Assembly: GCF_945859685.1 (NCBI RefSeq)
Contig: NC_079148.1
Location: forward strand, 8,122,001 to 8,186,000
Length of the DNA stretch: 64,000 bases
Reading direction: 5' to 3'
Source of the DNA: Eupeodes corollae
Taxonomy: Eukaryota > Arthropoda > Insecta > Diptera > Syrphidae
Under the pieces are notes generated by a model, which had not been told where the DNA came from, ran no database searches, and worked only from the letters and a program-made list of their open reading frames with translations. Shown piece after piece: positions 22,619 through 34,566 of the stretch. The translations under genes and the position numbers were made by a program. Within the stretch, counting starts at the first letter, position 1, and every line of letters starts with the position of its first letter.

Positions 22619-25560
22619 CTGATGATGAATTCTGGAGATCTTTGAAACTCAAATTGATGCTGCTGGCTCTGGCTGGGTTCTGGTGTTCTTGGAAGCTCGA
22701 GTTTTTGCTGCTGGCTGGATTGCTCATTTGGCACATTGATTTCAGTTGGTCTTTCTTCTTGAGCAATAAATGCAGGCTTAAGTCGATCCACTGACAAGTT
22801 AACATCTTTATTATTCATTCGAATAGTGAAGAGACGGTCCGATAATCCTTCGAGTACCTCGAATGGTCCAGTGTAAGGAGGCTCCAATGGCTTTCTTACA
22901 GCGTGGTTCTAAGCAAAACGTGTGAGCATTGATATAGATCCTTAAGGAGAAATACACTCTTTTTTATGTGATGTGCCGAAGGCACAGGTCTTAGCAATCG
23001 CATGTGCTCGCGAAATTTTTCCAAAAAACTTTGAGGATTTGGATTAGGCATGTTTTCGTCTATGAAAAATTCATTTGGAAGTCTGATATAAGTTCCATAA
23101 AGCAAATCAGCTGCAGACGCCTTCAAGTCCTCTTTGAAACACGTTCTCAACACAAGCAGTACTGTTGGGAGAAGCTCTGTCCATGGCGTTGTTGAGGATG
23201 AGTGACACATTAAGGCTGCTTCAAAAGATCTGTGCCAACGTTCAATCATCCAATTTGCCTGTGGATGATACGCTGCTGTGCGAGCACGTTTGGTTCCTGT
23301 CAAGTTTGTCAAAGCGTTGAAAAGTGCTGACTCAAATTGCGTCCCTTGATCAGTGGTGATAGTTTTAGGACAACCGAATCTTGCAATCCAATGAGTCCAA
23401 AAGGCCGTAGCAATAGTGTCGGCGGTCATTTCCTTCAACGGAATTGCCTCTGGCTACCTAGAAAATCGATCAATCATAGTGAGGCAGTACCTGTAACCTT
23501 GAACCATGGGCAAGACAACTAAATCTAAATAAACATGATCAAAACGACTGTCTGGCATGTCAATGTGGTTAGGTTGCAGTTTGTTATGCCGATGAGTTTT
23601 TGATGTTTGGCATGAAAGACAGTTGCGAGCCCAACTAATGACATCTTTCTTTATAGATGGCCAAACATATTTCAGCTTGATTTGCTGGACTGTTGCTTTT
23701 CCACTTGGATGTAAAAGACCATGCACAGACGTGAAAATGCGTTTCCTGAGTTCTTTTGGAACATATGGTCGTATATATCTTGTTGACACATCGCAGTAGA
23801 TTGGAGATTCAGGTTCAAGATGGACTATTTGAAGTTTCAGTAAATTTGTTCCTTCAATGAGACTCTTGAGTTCTATATCTTCACGTTGTGCTTCGAAGAG
23901 TGCTCTTGCATCTATCTCTATAGGCATAGTAATCTCGTTGATGTTCGAGTGAGCAAGGCGAGAAAATGCATCAGCTACAATGTTTTCGTCACCTTTAATG
24001 TGCACTAAGACTGTTTGAAAGGCTAAGATGAAGTCCAGCGGTTTCCAGATGTTGTCAGTTTTTTGTTCTAAGGAAGCTCCAAGTGCAACGTCAGAAGCGT
24101 CTGTAGTCAAGGCTAAAGGTGCTGTAGAAACTGGGTGAACTAAAAGTGCTGCTTCGCCCAGACTTGCTCTGCATTTATCGAACATTAGTTTTGTTGTTCC
24201 AAGGTACTTTTTGTTTGTCATTTTTCTTGGAGTTTTTTAGAAATTCGTTGAGTGGAGCTTGTAGATCTGCTGCGTGTGGTATGCAGCGCATATAGTAATT
24301 GATACCTAAGAATCGCCTTAGATGACAAAAAGTTTCAGGCCGCTCGTAGTTGATAATGGCGGAGACACGCTCTGGCGGTGGTTTGCACCCATCCTTGTTG
24401 ATAACATAACAAAGAAACTTGATTTCTGCCATTCCGAACTGGCATTTATTGACATTGATGGTTAAAGAATGTTGAATTAAAATTGTGAAGACAGCTTGAA
24501 GATGCTTAAGATATTGCTCAGAAGATTCAGACATGATGATAATATCGTCTATATAACAGAATACAAATTGCATACCTCTGAAGATGGAGTCCATAAACCT
24601 CTGGAATGTTTGTGAGGAATTCCGCAGACCGAAGGGCATGAATAGGTATTCAAAAAGGTCAAACGGGGTGCAAACAGCTGTTTTTTTAATGTCGTCTGCA
24701 GCCATCGGAATCTGGTGGTATGCATGAACAAGATCGAGAATGGAGAAATGAGTTTTTCAGTGGAGTCTCTCCGCAACATCATCAACGTGAGCAATTGGAT
24801 ATCGATTAGGTGTAGTTTGTGCATTTAAACGCCTGTAGTCCCCACAAGCTCGACAACCACCATTTTTCTTGGCTACCTTGTGCAGTGGGCTGGCCCATGG
24901 ACTTTTGGAGGGTCGGCAGATACCTTTTTCGATGAGAAAATCCATTTCAGTTTTTGCGGCTGTCAGTTTAGCTCCTGAAAGGCGTCTGAAACGACTTGCA
25001 ACTTGTGGGCCTTTTGTTTCGATATAGTTACATACAGAAAGGTCGATATTTGTTTTAGGCTGTGTTGAGGTGGTAGTGACATCGATGAACTCTTTGAGTA
25101 GGTTTTGGTACTCACCCCTTTGTACTGCTCCAACACTTAAAGTTGATATTCCAAACTCGTTTACCTCTGTCACTTTTCCACTTATCATGAGATTTGTTGT
25201 TGCATCTACGAGTATAAGACATTTTTGTGTGAGGTCAATGACAATATGGTAATGCTGAAGTAAATCTGCATCGATAATTGCTGACTGAACATCAGCTAAA
25301 ATGAAAGACCACTTGAACTTCTCCGCAGGCCAAGGCTGAGTTTAAGGATGTGATAGCCGAAAGTTTTGATTTCAGATTTATTAGTTGCGTATAATTTAAG
25401 ATCTGCACTAACTAGGCGTTGGTTAATTTTTGAGATCGGAATGACTGAAACTGCTGATCCAGAATCTATAAGAAAGCGGGTGTTTGCTCCTTTATCGAAA
25501 ATGTGCAGACGGGGTTCTTTACTGAAGCTGCTGTTGTTGTTGAAGTTGCTGTTGCCAACC
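22453..25560 (-). pseudogene. gypsy pol (protease, RT, RNase H, integrase), broken
   Basis: Read on the minus strand in several frames. Protease: FLIDSGSAVSVIP near 25480-25440. RT: CRPSKSPWASPLHKVAKKNG near 24930-24870, then after a frameshift FEYLFMPFGLRNSSQTFQRF and the catalytic FCYIDDIII near 24560-24530. RNase H: LTTDASDVALGASLEQ near 24110-24070, after which the frame jumps from WKPLDFI to VLVHIKGDENIVADAFSRLA, so the middle of RNase H is deleted. Integrase: zinc-binding region with the HRHNKLQ phrase, core Asp in YLDLVVLP, second Asp in TTDQGTQFE and Glu in MIERWHRSFEA. A stop separates the core near 23455. C-terminal tail MEPPYTGPFEVLEG enters the LTR. At least three frame breaks make it nonfunctional. 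Confidence 0.9.
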
Positions 25561-25563
25561 GTC

Positions 25564-25846
25564 TGAACTGACGACAGCTCAGTTAGTTTCCCTGGTTGTT
25601 GTTGTTGTTGCTTGTGATAAAAGCATAACTTTTGACCGTCTTTGTCTCTGCTTATTTCATCGTCATCACTGGTTTCCGTGGATTTTTGCTCAATAGCTGA
25701 TTGAACAGTGTGAAAATCTTTGTAAAGTTGGTCGAGTTTGTTTTTTATTTCGGCCTTTGTAGATGATCCACGGAGAAAAAATTGAAAATTTTTGTGATTT
25801 GTTTGATGATTCCTCGGCTCTTGATCAAAGCGCTGAGGTCCGACAT
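25564..25846 (-). pseudogene. gypsy gag remnant
   Basis: A start codon at 25846-25844 opens MSDLSALIKSRGIIKQ, soon followed by a stop. A glutamine-rich stretch (YHKQQQQQ-like) near 25625-25590 precedes the protease. Only about 280 nt separate this start from the protease region, far less than a full gag, so most of gag has been deleted. Confidence 0.6.
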
Positions 25847-25949
25847 GATGATTTTGAGGTTAAAGCTGAATATAGCCGCCTTTGTATTGCGAAGTTAACC
25901 TATATTTTGCAGTAAAATCAAGGAAAATAAAAATCTTCTTTTATTAAAA

Positions 25950-25963
25950 GATTGGGGTCACCA
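25950..25963 (-). other. Primer-binding site of the gypsy element
   Basis: On the minus strand TGGTGACCCCAATC begins 6 nt after the 5' LTR end. It starts with TGG, as expected for pairing with the CCA end of a tRNA. The exact tRNA is not determined. Confidence 0.75.
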
Positions 25964-25969
25964 ATTTAG

Positions 25970-26194
25970 TGTAATGACTATTACACCAATAAAAAAATTA
26001 GGATTTAGTCGAAGACTAATAAATAATATATCTTTTATTAAAAATTACTAAAAGGAAAAGTAATATAAACTTTACGAAGGCGCACACTGAACTGAGCTAA
26101 TACTCGTAAATTTGTCGTGGCAACAGAATCTCTTTTCTCTTTCTTATTTTTGGCACTGCTACTTTTGCTGATGTGTTGGTAATGTTTTGTGACA
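25970..26194 (-). repeat. 5' LTR of the gypsy element
   Basis: Partner of 22388-22618. Lacks a few bases around TTTTGCTGATGTGTTGG relative to the 3' LTR. Confidence 0.88.
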
Positions 26195-26334
26195 CTGATG
26201 GAGTTGCCACAGAAGTTAGACTACAATGCCATCTATCATCTATTTCATTGAAAATGCAACATAATTGGTGTGAACATGGTTCTGTTTGATAGAAAACTGT
26301 GAGGTTAGACTACAGCACCACCTATTGTGTTTAT

Positions 26335-27519
26335 GGGCCCTATTATGACTCGCGAGTCGAACGTTCGACTCAAGTCGAACGATTTGGCGAATTGCCTAAG
26401 TCGTGGTATTATGAAAGGCGAACTTCGACGTTCGCTTTTGAAAACAATATTACCAACTTTAAGAAGTGAAATATGTAACGTCATGACTCGGTGAAACGTC
26501 AAAGACTGAAAATTATTGTTGATGATATATTGTTTACAATTTGGAAAAAAGTAAAATAAATAAAACAAAATATAATAAGCAGTGTTGATTTATTTTTTGA
26601 AGATGAAGATGAAAACGAAAGAGCGGAGAAAGTTTTGGTGTGTAGATTATGGCAATGTTATATCTTGAACATCTACTTCTGATTCTTCAAGATGTTGAAA
26701 TACTTCAGTTTCAAGAGCACGTATTCCAAAAGTATTCCCTGAAGGATTCACAGCCTTTTGAAGGCTGAGTAGATCATCCACTGCGTGCTCCAAAGGAGAT
26801 AGAGAAAGCTGCCCATAAGGTCCTCCACCAGTTGCAACTACATCCTTCTTATTGTCTGCGATTTTCTTTTTTAAATTTAGTTTGTAGTCAAGCCAAACCT
26901 ATATTTATGAAAAATATTATTAAATGCTTTTCTGATTTTTTTTTTGTTAACATACCTTATGCCACTCTTTTCCCTCGCGTAAAGGAGGCCCTAGGGAGTT
27001 GAGATCAATGGCAAACCTATCCCAATATTCTGCTTGGTTTATTTTGAAGATCCGAAAGATCCTATACCTTTCGCAATTTCGGGGTTTACCTCCATAATTT
27101 CAACGAGCTTTGAAAATTGGTTGGAGTTGGTTCTTTTTATGCTAGGTATACAAATAAAATTCTTTATTATTTTTGCAATTGTTAAGCATTCATTAATTTT
27201 AAGCATTCACTACCTTTTTCTATTTCCAGTGCCACTCATTTTACTTTATTTTCCAAAACTATTCTCAAAACAAAATAAAACAAACAAACAACCACCGATT
27301 TCAAATTTAACAGTAAATTTCTTCAAGTCACGAAGAATTAGAGTTCGACCGATTCTGACAGATAAAAGCGAACGTTCGCTAGTGGTAATAGAGCGAGATT
27401 TCAATTCGCTATTTTTTTGACATTTTAGGCGAATGTCAACTAGGCGATTCGCAAACGGTAATACCAAATAGTCACATTTATTAAATTTTTCTTGCGACTC
27501 GCGAGTCATAATAGGGCCC
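26335..27519. mobile_element. PIF/Harbinger element with perfect 25-bp TIRs
   Basis: Ends are exact inverted copies: GGGCCCTATTATGACTCGCG and five more bases at 26335-26359, and the complement at 27495-27519. Flanked by TAT on both sides (26332-26334 and 27520-27522), a 3-bp duplication of the size expected for PIF/Harbinger. The interior carries a three-exon Myb/SANT-like gene remnant on the minus strand, the second protein typical of this superfamily. The DDE transposase gene is absent, so movement would need a partner in trans. Confidence 0.85.
26647..27239 (-). pseudogene. Harbinger Myb/SANT-like DNA-binding protein, 3 exons, frameshifted
   Basis: In the family this protein binds the transposon ends and helps bring the transposase into the nucleus. 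Proposed exons on the minus strand: 27239-27214 (MSGTGNRK), 27141-26956 and 26898-26647, with GT-AG introns of 72 and 57 nt and matching phases. Exon 2 reads TNSNQFSKLVEIMEVNPEI and, after a one-base frameshift near 27045, QAEYWDRFAIDLNSLGPP; exon 3 continues VWLDYKLNLKKKI, then TGGGPYGQLSLSPLEHAVDD and ends in TAA. The W-L-N-x-L-G-P-P, VW-D-K and TGGGP spacing is that of the zeste-type Myb/SANT domain. The frameshift makes it a pseudogene unless splicing avoids it. Confidence 0.8.
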
Positions 27520-27522
27520 TAT

Positions 27523-28640
27523 ATGTTGTTAGTTTGTCAAATTAAAGGTAATCAAAAAAGGAATCGCCACTGGTAATCGTTATTCAACTAAGTGACGGAT
27601 TAATTTTAAAAAGTAGTCGTTACTTTGTGATGATTGAAAAGTTCTAAAATTTTAAGCAATTCTGAAAAAAAAACGCTTAAAAAATCACTATGAATTCCCA
27701 TTAAAAAAGTACATTAAAGCATTATCGCAAAAGAACGAAAATGTGTCATTATCTAGTGACTATGACTTTAGTCACAATCGTTACTTAATTAAATTGTAAT
27801 GTCATGTTTTTTGATCTAATATTGATTTATTTTACAGAAACGTGCAATTTGCCTCTGCACAGCCTTTATGATTAGGCATTGAAACGTGTGCACTGAAATT
27901 ATATAAAATAATAATAGGCGTTATCAATGGAACACAAGGGACTTACTCAGGACTGAAACCAGTAAAACTTGCGCCTTATGTGATGTTTGTAGAATATTAT
28001 AGAATTGTGAAAAAATTATATCAACAAATTTAATTGCAATTACTTGTAATTGAAACCTCCACACACTTTTTTAATTAATTTAAAATGTAATTGAAGAATT
28101 TCAACTACTAATTACATGTTATCGAATGTATAATTGAAAGCAAATGTAATGATCGAAAAAGCAGGAACGATTGGTTTTTAAAGTAATCGTTACAAAAAAA
28201 TGTAATTAAATAGTTAACATTTAATAAATTACAACCGATTGTTTTAGGAATAAACTAAACTACACGTGTAATTGTAATCAAAAAACTTCAATTACTAATT
28301 ACATGTAATTGAAATAAAAGTTGAAATGAATTTCGATAAGTAGTTACATATTACCCTTGTTTTTTTGACATTCTATAAATAGTATAGTAAAACATTCCCA
28401 AGAAAACCAATCGGAAGTAGTTAGATTTGTGTATTTAAAAATTGGTACATCTGAAAGACCTTTCAGAATAATAATAAAAAAAATATACAAGTAGAAGAAA
28501 GTTTTGTGAAACTCAAAAGTTCAAATTAACTTTAGCAAAAAAAAACTAACTTAAACTAATAAAATGGACAATTGCTTAAAGGAGGGGGTTTGTTCGTAGA
28601 CTACTACATTAATGTGATTTGCTGTTGTATCGAGCTTGAA
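27523..28640. other. A+T-rich DNA with recurrent TAATTACATGTAATT-like palindromes
   Basis: No coding signal. The palindromic phrase AATTACATGTAATTG and relatives recur (near 28035, 28110-28130 and 28290-28315), mixed with GTAATCGTTAC-like phrases (27560-27620 and 28180-28195). It may be the body of an unrecognised MITE, but I could not define ends. Confidence 0.4.
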
Positions 28641-29270
28641 GATCACTAGCCGAACTATTCAGTTTTTCATTGTTTAACACGAATCAAACTATCTCACTTG
28701 CACTCCATAAGAAACATCGAAACACCATTTGCATTTTAGAAAGTGCTGTCAAACTTAATCATATTTAAATATTCTTGTGCGGTGGAAAAACCAAAAAGAT
28801 TTATTTCATCTAAACCGAGATAAACCATTGGTGCAAGCATAGCAAAACTTAATTATCTTTTCTATTGTTTTTTCTTGCAAAATAAGCTCAGTAAGTTCAT
28901 TTTTATTAACAAAACTAAATAATATCAACAGTAACAGATTGATTTTTGTCCCCAATGGAAAACACATGATTTCAAATGCACAACTTCTCAACGAACACAG
29001 CCATCGAGATACAAATGCAATATCAATCGTACCAACATTTGAGAAAGAAAAAATCACATAAGATCCATTCGATACTCGTATAAATGTCAAAAACCCATCC
29101 ATAGAAATTTTCTACTCTAACTTTTATCGGTAGTATTCATACTGCGGATGTTGTTTTTGTTATCGGTGTAAGATCTTACTATACTATTGAAAGCTTTTCC
29201 AACAAAACACGGTAATTATTTCCAATTTCTGATGGGGATTATTTGAAGAAGTTTTGTTGTTAAGATGCAA
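28641..29270. repeat. Dispersed repeat family R, copy 2 (empty site for the MITE)
   Basis: Matches 18035-18765 without the MITE: GTCAAACTTAATCATATTTA reads uninterrupted near 28749-28768. Its right part (29105-29225, GCGGATGTTGTTTTTGTTAT and CCAACAAAACACGGTAA) matches 49010-49110 instead, so the family is at least about 600 bp long and the two other copies are partial. Confidence 0.8.
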
Positions 29271-29810
29271 ACGGCGATATGTGTTTTTGCCCAAGATCGA
29301 TGTCGCGAATGGCTAATACGGCTCTGGATTTAGTTTATAATTATAGAAACTCCTATGAAAGGATATTTTTATTCATTTTTATGGTAGGTAGGTAGAAATG
29401 GCGATCTCAAGGCAACCTAGCCTGAGATCCAATAAGCGCTGTAGTGCGCCGTTTCGATACCAAAAACTTGTTTGACCTTTGATTGAAAGGGATAGATTGA
29501 TAGAGAAGCTTCATAGCGATTATGTTAGAGCCATTTTGGTGCATTGAGAAAAAAGATTAGGTCTCTAATCTTTGTCTCAGATAGCTCATCAAGTTCATTC
29601 TGGTGTTTGCCAAAGCAGGACATTTGCAGAGGAAACGGATTACCGTTTCACTTTCTCTTTGGTTACTACAACTCCGTCAAAAAAAACTTCTCCGCATGAA
29701 CTCCTATAGGCCAATGTCCGGTAAAAACCGCAACAATCCTGGCTGTGTCCTGCCTTGGCCCGCATAGAAGATCGTTTGTCGGGGTTTTATTATAGGTGGG
29801 CCATATTTTC

Positions 29811-30563
29811 CTAGATATAATGCAGGTGGGTAAATTGCTCCAACTTCAGTTTGATTTTACCCTTCATAGCGCCAAGAGGAATGTTAACCATTTCCGCAAG
29901 TGAGCTATGAAGGGCCGATCCTTGCCTGGCTAGCTCGTCAGCCCGTTCATTTCCCACGATACCACTATGGCTCGGAACCCAGATCAGGGTGACACCGAGG
30001 TTAATTTTCAGCATCGCAAGCTCATCGCGACATTGCTGGACCAATTTAGATGAGGATATGGCCGAGTTAATGGCTTTGACAGCTGCCTGACTGTCTGTAA
30101 AGATAGCCACATTTCGGTTTTGGTTTGGGTTTTGTTTAAGTATCTTACATGTCTTCCTTATTGCCAGCAGTTCAGCCTGAAAAACGCTAGCAAAGTCAGG
30201 AAGCCTAAAGGATTTGGCTACATTAAGGGACTCAGAAAAGATCGCAGAACCAACTCCGCACTCCATCTTTGAGCCGTCAGTAAAGATGGTTGTGTCGAAA
30301 CCTATAGACACGATGTCATCCTCCCAATCTTCTCTGGATGGAAAAATAACCTTAAAACCCTTACTAAGGCTCAAAGTAGGAGTGCAGTAGTCAGTGTCTA
30401 CCCAGATAATATCTGAGGGAATCAATTTTGTTGTGTTGCTGTGACCATAAGGTTTTGACAACAAGCTGTTTGATTCCTTCAGCCTAATAGCGCTATATTT
30501 AATAAAAAGGTCGATTGGTAGAAGATCCGTTGGGAAAGTACGCATGGCCCCTGTGGTGCCCAC
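29811..30563 (-). pseudogene. LINE A RNase H region, open 250-codon segment
   Basis: RNase H of a non-LTR retrotransposon; it would degrade the RNA strand of the RNA-DNA hybrid. Catalytic-type residues are present in order: FTDGSKMECG (Asp), FQAELLAIRKT (Glu), FTDSQAAVKA (Asp) and WVPSHSGIVGNERADELA (His and Asp). The N-terminal part belongs to the RT connection. The frame is open but upstream RT is deleted. Confidence 0.85.
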
Positions 30564-30963
30564 GCAAAGCTGTTCTCTGAACCTTCTTTATCTTATCAAT
30601 ATTATAGGCTTTGCTAAGAGCAGGCCACCACACAATCAAACCATATGTTAAGATTGGACGTACTACGGCTGTTTACGTCCATAAAATCATCTTCGACTGA
30701 AGTCCCCACTTTTTGCCGAAAGTTTTGCTACAGGTGTAGAAAGCAACACAGGCCTTCTTAACCCGTACTTCAATATTTAGTTTCCAGTTTCGTTAAGGGT
30801 CGAGTATAACTCCCAAATATTTTGCAGTGGAAGACAATGATAGGATTTGACCGTTGAGTCGAGGTAGCGTGCAGGTCGGTACTTTAGTTTTGGGGGTAAA
30901 GAGCAACAGTTCAGTTTTACTTTGGTTAAATCCTGGTCCCCAACTCGTTGCCCACACAGAGGT

Positions 30964-32055
30964 TTACTTTCCTGGCACATGTTTGAGAAGGAGTAATCCT
31001 TTGAAAATTTGTTCCAGCCATGGAGTTGCCACATCATGCAACTTTTGAAGCATAACTGGCAGTATGCCATCCATGCCTGGGGATTTATATGGAGAAAAAG
31101 TATTGATGGCCCACAAAATATGTTCTCTGGTTATAACGCAATTGACATGCTCCATATGAGCTACGTTTAGCTCTGTGGTTTCAAGCAATTGGGGGTTAGC
31201 ACTCTCGCTACCCGGAAAGTGCGTTTTCATCAGTAGCTCAAGAGATTCGGCTGGAGAGCTTGTCCAGGTTCCATCAGCCTTTTTTAGAAATGAAGGATTA
31301 CAATGTTCCTTCGATAAAACTTTGCTGAGCCTTGCGGAGTTCCTTATGTCTTCGATTGATTGACAGTATTCTTTCCAGCCTTGTCTTTTGGCTGATGACA
31401 GGGCTTGTTTGTTAATTTGAAGAGAGTCTTTATACGGTTGGTAAAACTCATGTTTGTGGCAGGTATTGAAAATTGTCCTCGTCATTTTCCTAAGACTCGA
31501 CAGTTCTTCATTCCACCACGAAGGAAGGGTTTTACGGCTATATTTAACTGGGCAAGAGACTCTACAAGTTTCACTTATACAAGTTTCAAAGGCTTTCACC
31601 TTTGATTCAAGGTCTCCAATCGATTCAGTGAGATTCGGTAAGTTGCTTAGTTTGGAATTCGCAATTTGACTGAATTTCGTCCAGTCAGTTCTTTTGGGAT
31701 TTCTGTAAGGTGGCGGGTTTTTTGACTCGAAATTAATTTGAAAAAGAATCCACTTGTGATCCGAAAACGAATTCAAAGGGGAAACTCTCCAATTCTCCAC
31801 TAATAAATTACGGTTGTTTACATCAAGCACATCCTCCCATCCATCATAATTTTCCGAGCTCGGAAAGACGAAAGTGGGAGTATTGCCTCTGTTACGAATG
31901 GTCATATTATTTTCAATAATAAAATCAAAAGGTGACTCACCTCGTTCATTGATCACAGAACTTCCCCAAAGGGAATGCCGAGCATTTGCGTCGCCTCCGA
32001 TCAGAAGGTTTGCCTTTTTGATGTTAGCTTCGGTGATTTGGAGGTGATGGTGCAT
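30964..32055 (-). pseudogene. LINE A endonuclease/RT fingers, open 363-codon segment
   Basis: Starts inside the endonuclease (ANLLIGGDANARHSLWGS, SDHKWILFQINF), passes a linker with WWNEELSSLRK and ends in the RT fingers (INTFSPYKSPGMDGILPVML). It stops at KHVPGK, the edge of the deletion. Upstream, a frameshift near 32055 separates it from the endonuclease N-terminus (RFEDKNTQGLLMASFYSVH at about 32125-32065). Its methionine is not a natural start. Confidence 0.85.
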
Positions 32056-32803
32056 TATGGACAGAGTAAAAAGAGGCCATCAGCAAACCCTGTGTATTCT
32101 TGTCTTCAAATCTGACAACTGTCAGATCGGAAGTGCTAAAATTTGAACATAAAAAACCTTTTAAATGTTTCTTAGCTAAAATACAAGTTCTGGGATTACC
32201 TTGGTCTTGATCTGCGGTTTTATAAAAGAGGTCGTATTGGTTGTCTTATAATCCTCGCACCTTGAGGCCGTTTATCCACGGTTTTTGGATAACGCCAATG
32301 TCGAAGTTTCCCTCACTAAGGAAAACTCTCAGATTATCTGAAGCGCACTTAGAGTGTTCAGATTAATCTGGATGACCTACAGCGCGTTTTTTAATTATTT
32401 TTAGCTGCAGAGCTGGGGCCCGGCAACTCGCTGGGGATCTCGACTCCGCTTATAACATGGTCGTCCTCGACATTGTCATCAGCTTTGTCGGTGTCTGTTC
32501 CCTGACTCTGCAGAATTTTAATTTTGGCATTCCTTATGACAAAACTAAGTTTGTATTCGGCTTTTTTGAGAGCCCCTAGACTCTCCTCGCTAATCCTCAG
32601 AAGGTAAGAGGCGCTGGTCTTCTGCGGTTCTTCTGCTTAAACTAAAGCCCAATCGTGCATGGGGACCAGCGGATTTTGCCTCTGAAGACCGCGGATCAGG
32701 TCCTGTCCGCTTGGCTTTATGCTCATGAGCGGCAACCCGTTGTCGCTGCCTTGGGTTGTCTAGGGATGTGCTTAGCTGGGATAAGCTTGAGCTTTAAGCC
32801 CTC

Positions 32804-33555
32804 CTAGTCATTGCTAACCTTAGCAATGCTTTCACTAAAGAAATCCCTAGAAAACCTGTCCGCATACTTAATTACCCTATGCCCCCTGAGCATCTCGCCA
32901 GAGTCAAAACTAGGGTAGGGGCCCTCACTGTTTGTTATAGTGTATGAAAACACCATCTCAGAGAGTTTGCTCTCGATAGAGTTCCACGCGTTCAGCAGAC
33001 CTTTGCTGTTTGTGGAGAGCTCATCCACAACTGCTACGTGGAGGTCATCCCTGACAAGCAGAAGGTCGTGCTTTCACTGGCTTTGTCCGGTCGTCAAGCT
33101 TGCTCTTTTTCTGAGACGTGCAGATCTCTACCTGAGATCTGTTTCGCTTAACGGCCTTTTCTCGGCTGGCCAGAAGATTGTTGTATTCATCAACAACCTT
33201 CTGGTACTTTATTTTATCTTGGGCGTCCCTCTCATGAATCACTCCGGTCTCTTCATTTTTGGCAATCTTGGCAAGAATGTGAGTGGCCAATTTAAAGCGG
33301 TTCCTGAGAAGAGCGCCTTCTGATTGTTTTTTGGTTCCCCGAGTTGCACTGCTACTCAAGGGTTTCGGTTTTGTATACGGTTAAGGCTGTGGTGTTGGGT
33401 TGCTCCCAAGTGCTGGAACTACCAGCGCTAAATGAGCTCCCCTTCAAAGTCTCCTGGCTGGAGGCCAAGAGTTCATCCTCCAAGTCTGTGGAGGGTTCTA
33501 CGTTCGTCTTGTCTATTTCGTCCATTTTTTTAAATTTTTTGTATTTTGGCCCCAC
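32804..33555 (-). pseudogene. LINE A ORF1 remnant, frameshifted
   Basis: Three overlapping open pieces on the minus strand: 33555-33352 (acidic, serine-rich, MGPKYKKFKKMDEID start), 33359-33045 (helical, charged, NRFKLATHILAKIAKNEETG) and 33028-32804 (NAWNSIESKLSEMVFSY). The position before the endonuclease and the charged coiled-coil-like character fit an ORF1 nucleic-acid-binding protein. No CCHC knuckle was recognised. Frame changes show it is broken. Confidence 0.6.
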
Positions 33556-33918
33556 GAGTAGGTCGGAACAAAGAGGTCAGCCCCGGCAGAGCCGATATAT
33601 TGGGGTAAGGCAGAAAATAAGACGGACCCTGCCAAGGCATCCGAATGAGCTCATTAGCGACTGGTTTGCCCCCCAGCCTTTCATTCTTCGGCACGGATTA
33701 TGTAAGACGCTCACACCACCACTGAAATTAGGGACCCCGTATCTTTGGTCAAATTGCATTGCTTAAGCTTGCTACTATTAAGGAGTAGGAAACTTCAGCA
33801 ATTCAACCTGACCTTTGCTGATCTCCATCTTGACAACGTACAAGACAGCTGTGGTGATCATTACCGCCCGGCACCCACTGGGAGGGTTTGAAAGGAGGAT
33901 TTTTGCCAGGCATTCATT

Positions 33919-34527
33919 TTTATACTATCACCAAATAATTGTATGGATGATATTAATGGTATTGGTTTGATTAAAAGTATAATTTGTTTGCAATTAGTTT
34001 TCTTTTGCATTTCAATTAGTTTTGACGTACATAGATGAAAATGTATTTCCTTTTCATCAAGGTAATAATCAATACAAATTACCCCCAGTTGTTTTTTTAA
34101 ATAAAACCTTAATCATTTTTATATTTTCCATCTAAAATGATGACTAAGTTAATTATCTTTCTTTCTTCAAGTGTAGGACTACTTAAGTACTTTTATCCAT
34201 ACATAAATAAATTGATATAAAAACAAAATTAACTTTATTGCATGGCGTTAGTACTTTAAAAAGCTTGTTTAATATAAGAAGAATACTTAGAATCAAGTTT
34301 ATTTTTAAAAATAGCTTTGAAAACATTTCAAATTCTAAGAATTTATGAATATATGACTTTTAACGATTCAATGAGAAAACATGTTTTAATAATTTATTTA
34401 TACATATGTAATTACTTTTTACGTGAATACTTTTATTTTTATAGAAACTTTGTTTTCTGCCATAAATTCGAATTCTGTTTATGTCACTGTTTTAATTATT
34501 TATTCTTTTTATCTTCTTTATTTTCAG
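33919..34527. other. Upstream region of the ABCA gene
   Basis: A+T-rich sequence between the LINE A 5' end and the ABCA gene. It ends with a good polypyrimidine tract and acceptor (TTCTTTATTTTCAG, 34514-34527) 39 nt before the start codon. This suggests that the 5' untranslated region is spliced and that the true promoter lies further upstream, possibly beyond LINE A. Confidence 0.5.
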
Positions 34528-34566
34528 ATTATTCCACTTAAAAGTCTTCAAAAGAAATAATTTATT

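Larger units (their letters stand above)
22388..26194 (-). mobile_element. Ty3/gypsy LTR retrotransposon, defective
   Basis: About 3.8 kb in reverse orientation, with two LTRs (22388-22618 and 25970-26194), a primer-binding site, a shortened gag and a broken pol in the Ty3/gypsy order: protease, RT, RNase H, integrase. Pol runs to its C-terminus inside the 3' LTR. Gag is drastically short and RNase H has an internal deletion, so it is non-autonomous. The LTR pair differs at a number of sites including a small indel near GGGGCATGTTGATG. No clear target duplication: TTTAT precedes the left end and CTGAT follows the right end. Confidence 0.93.
29383..33918 (-). mobile_element. LINE A copy 1 (I/LOA-like, with RNase H), internally deleted
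   Basis: Minus-strand order: 5' untranslated and ORF1 region (about 33918-32400), APE-type endonuclease (about 32290-31680), linker and RT fingers (to 30980), then a deletion that removes the RT catalytic core, the RT thumb region (30930-30580), RNase H (30560-29830) and a cysteine-rich tail, ending near 29383 with (TACC)n-like repeats. An RNase H after the RT is the mark of I-clade relatives. Copy 2 (61610-63868) has the same layout. ORF1 and endonuclease carry frameshifts. Confidence 0.88.
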
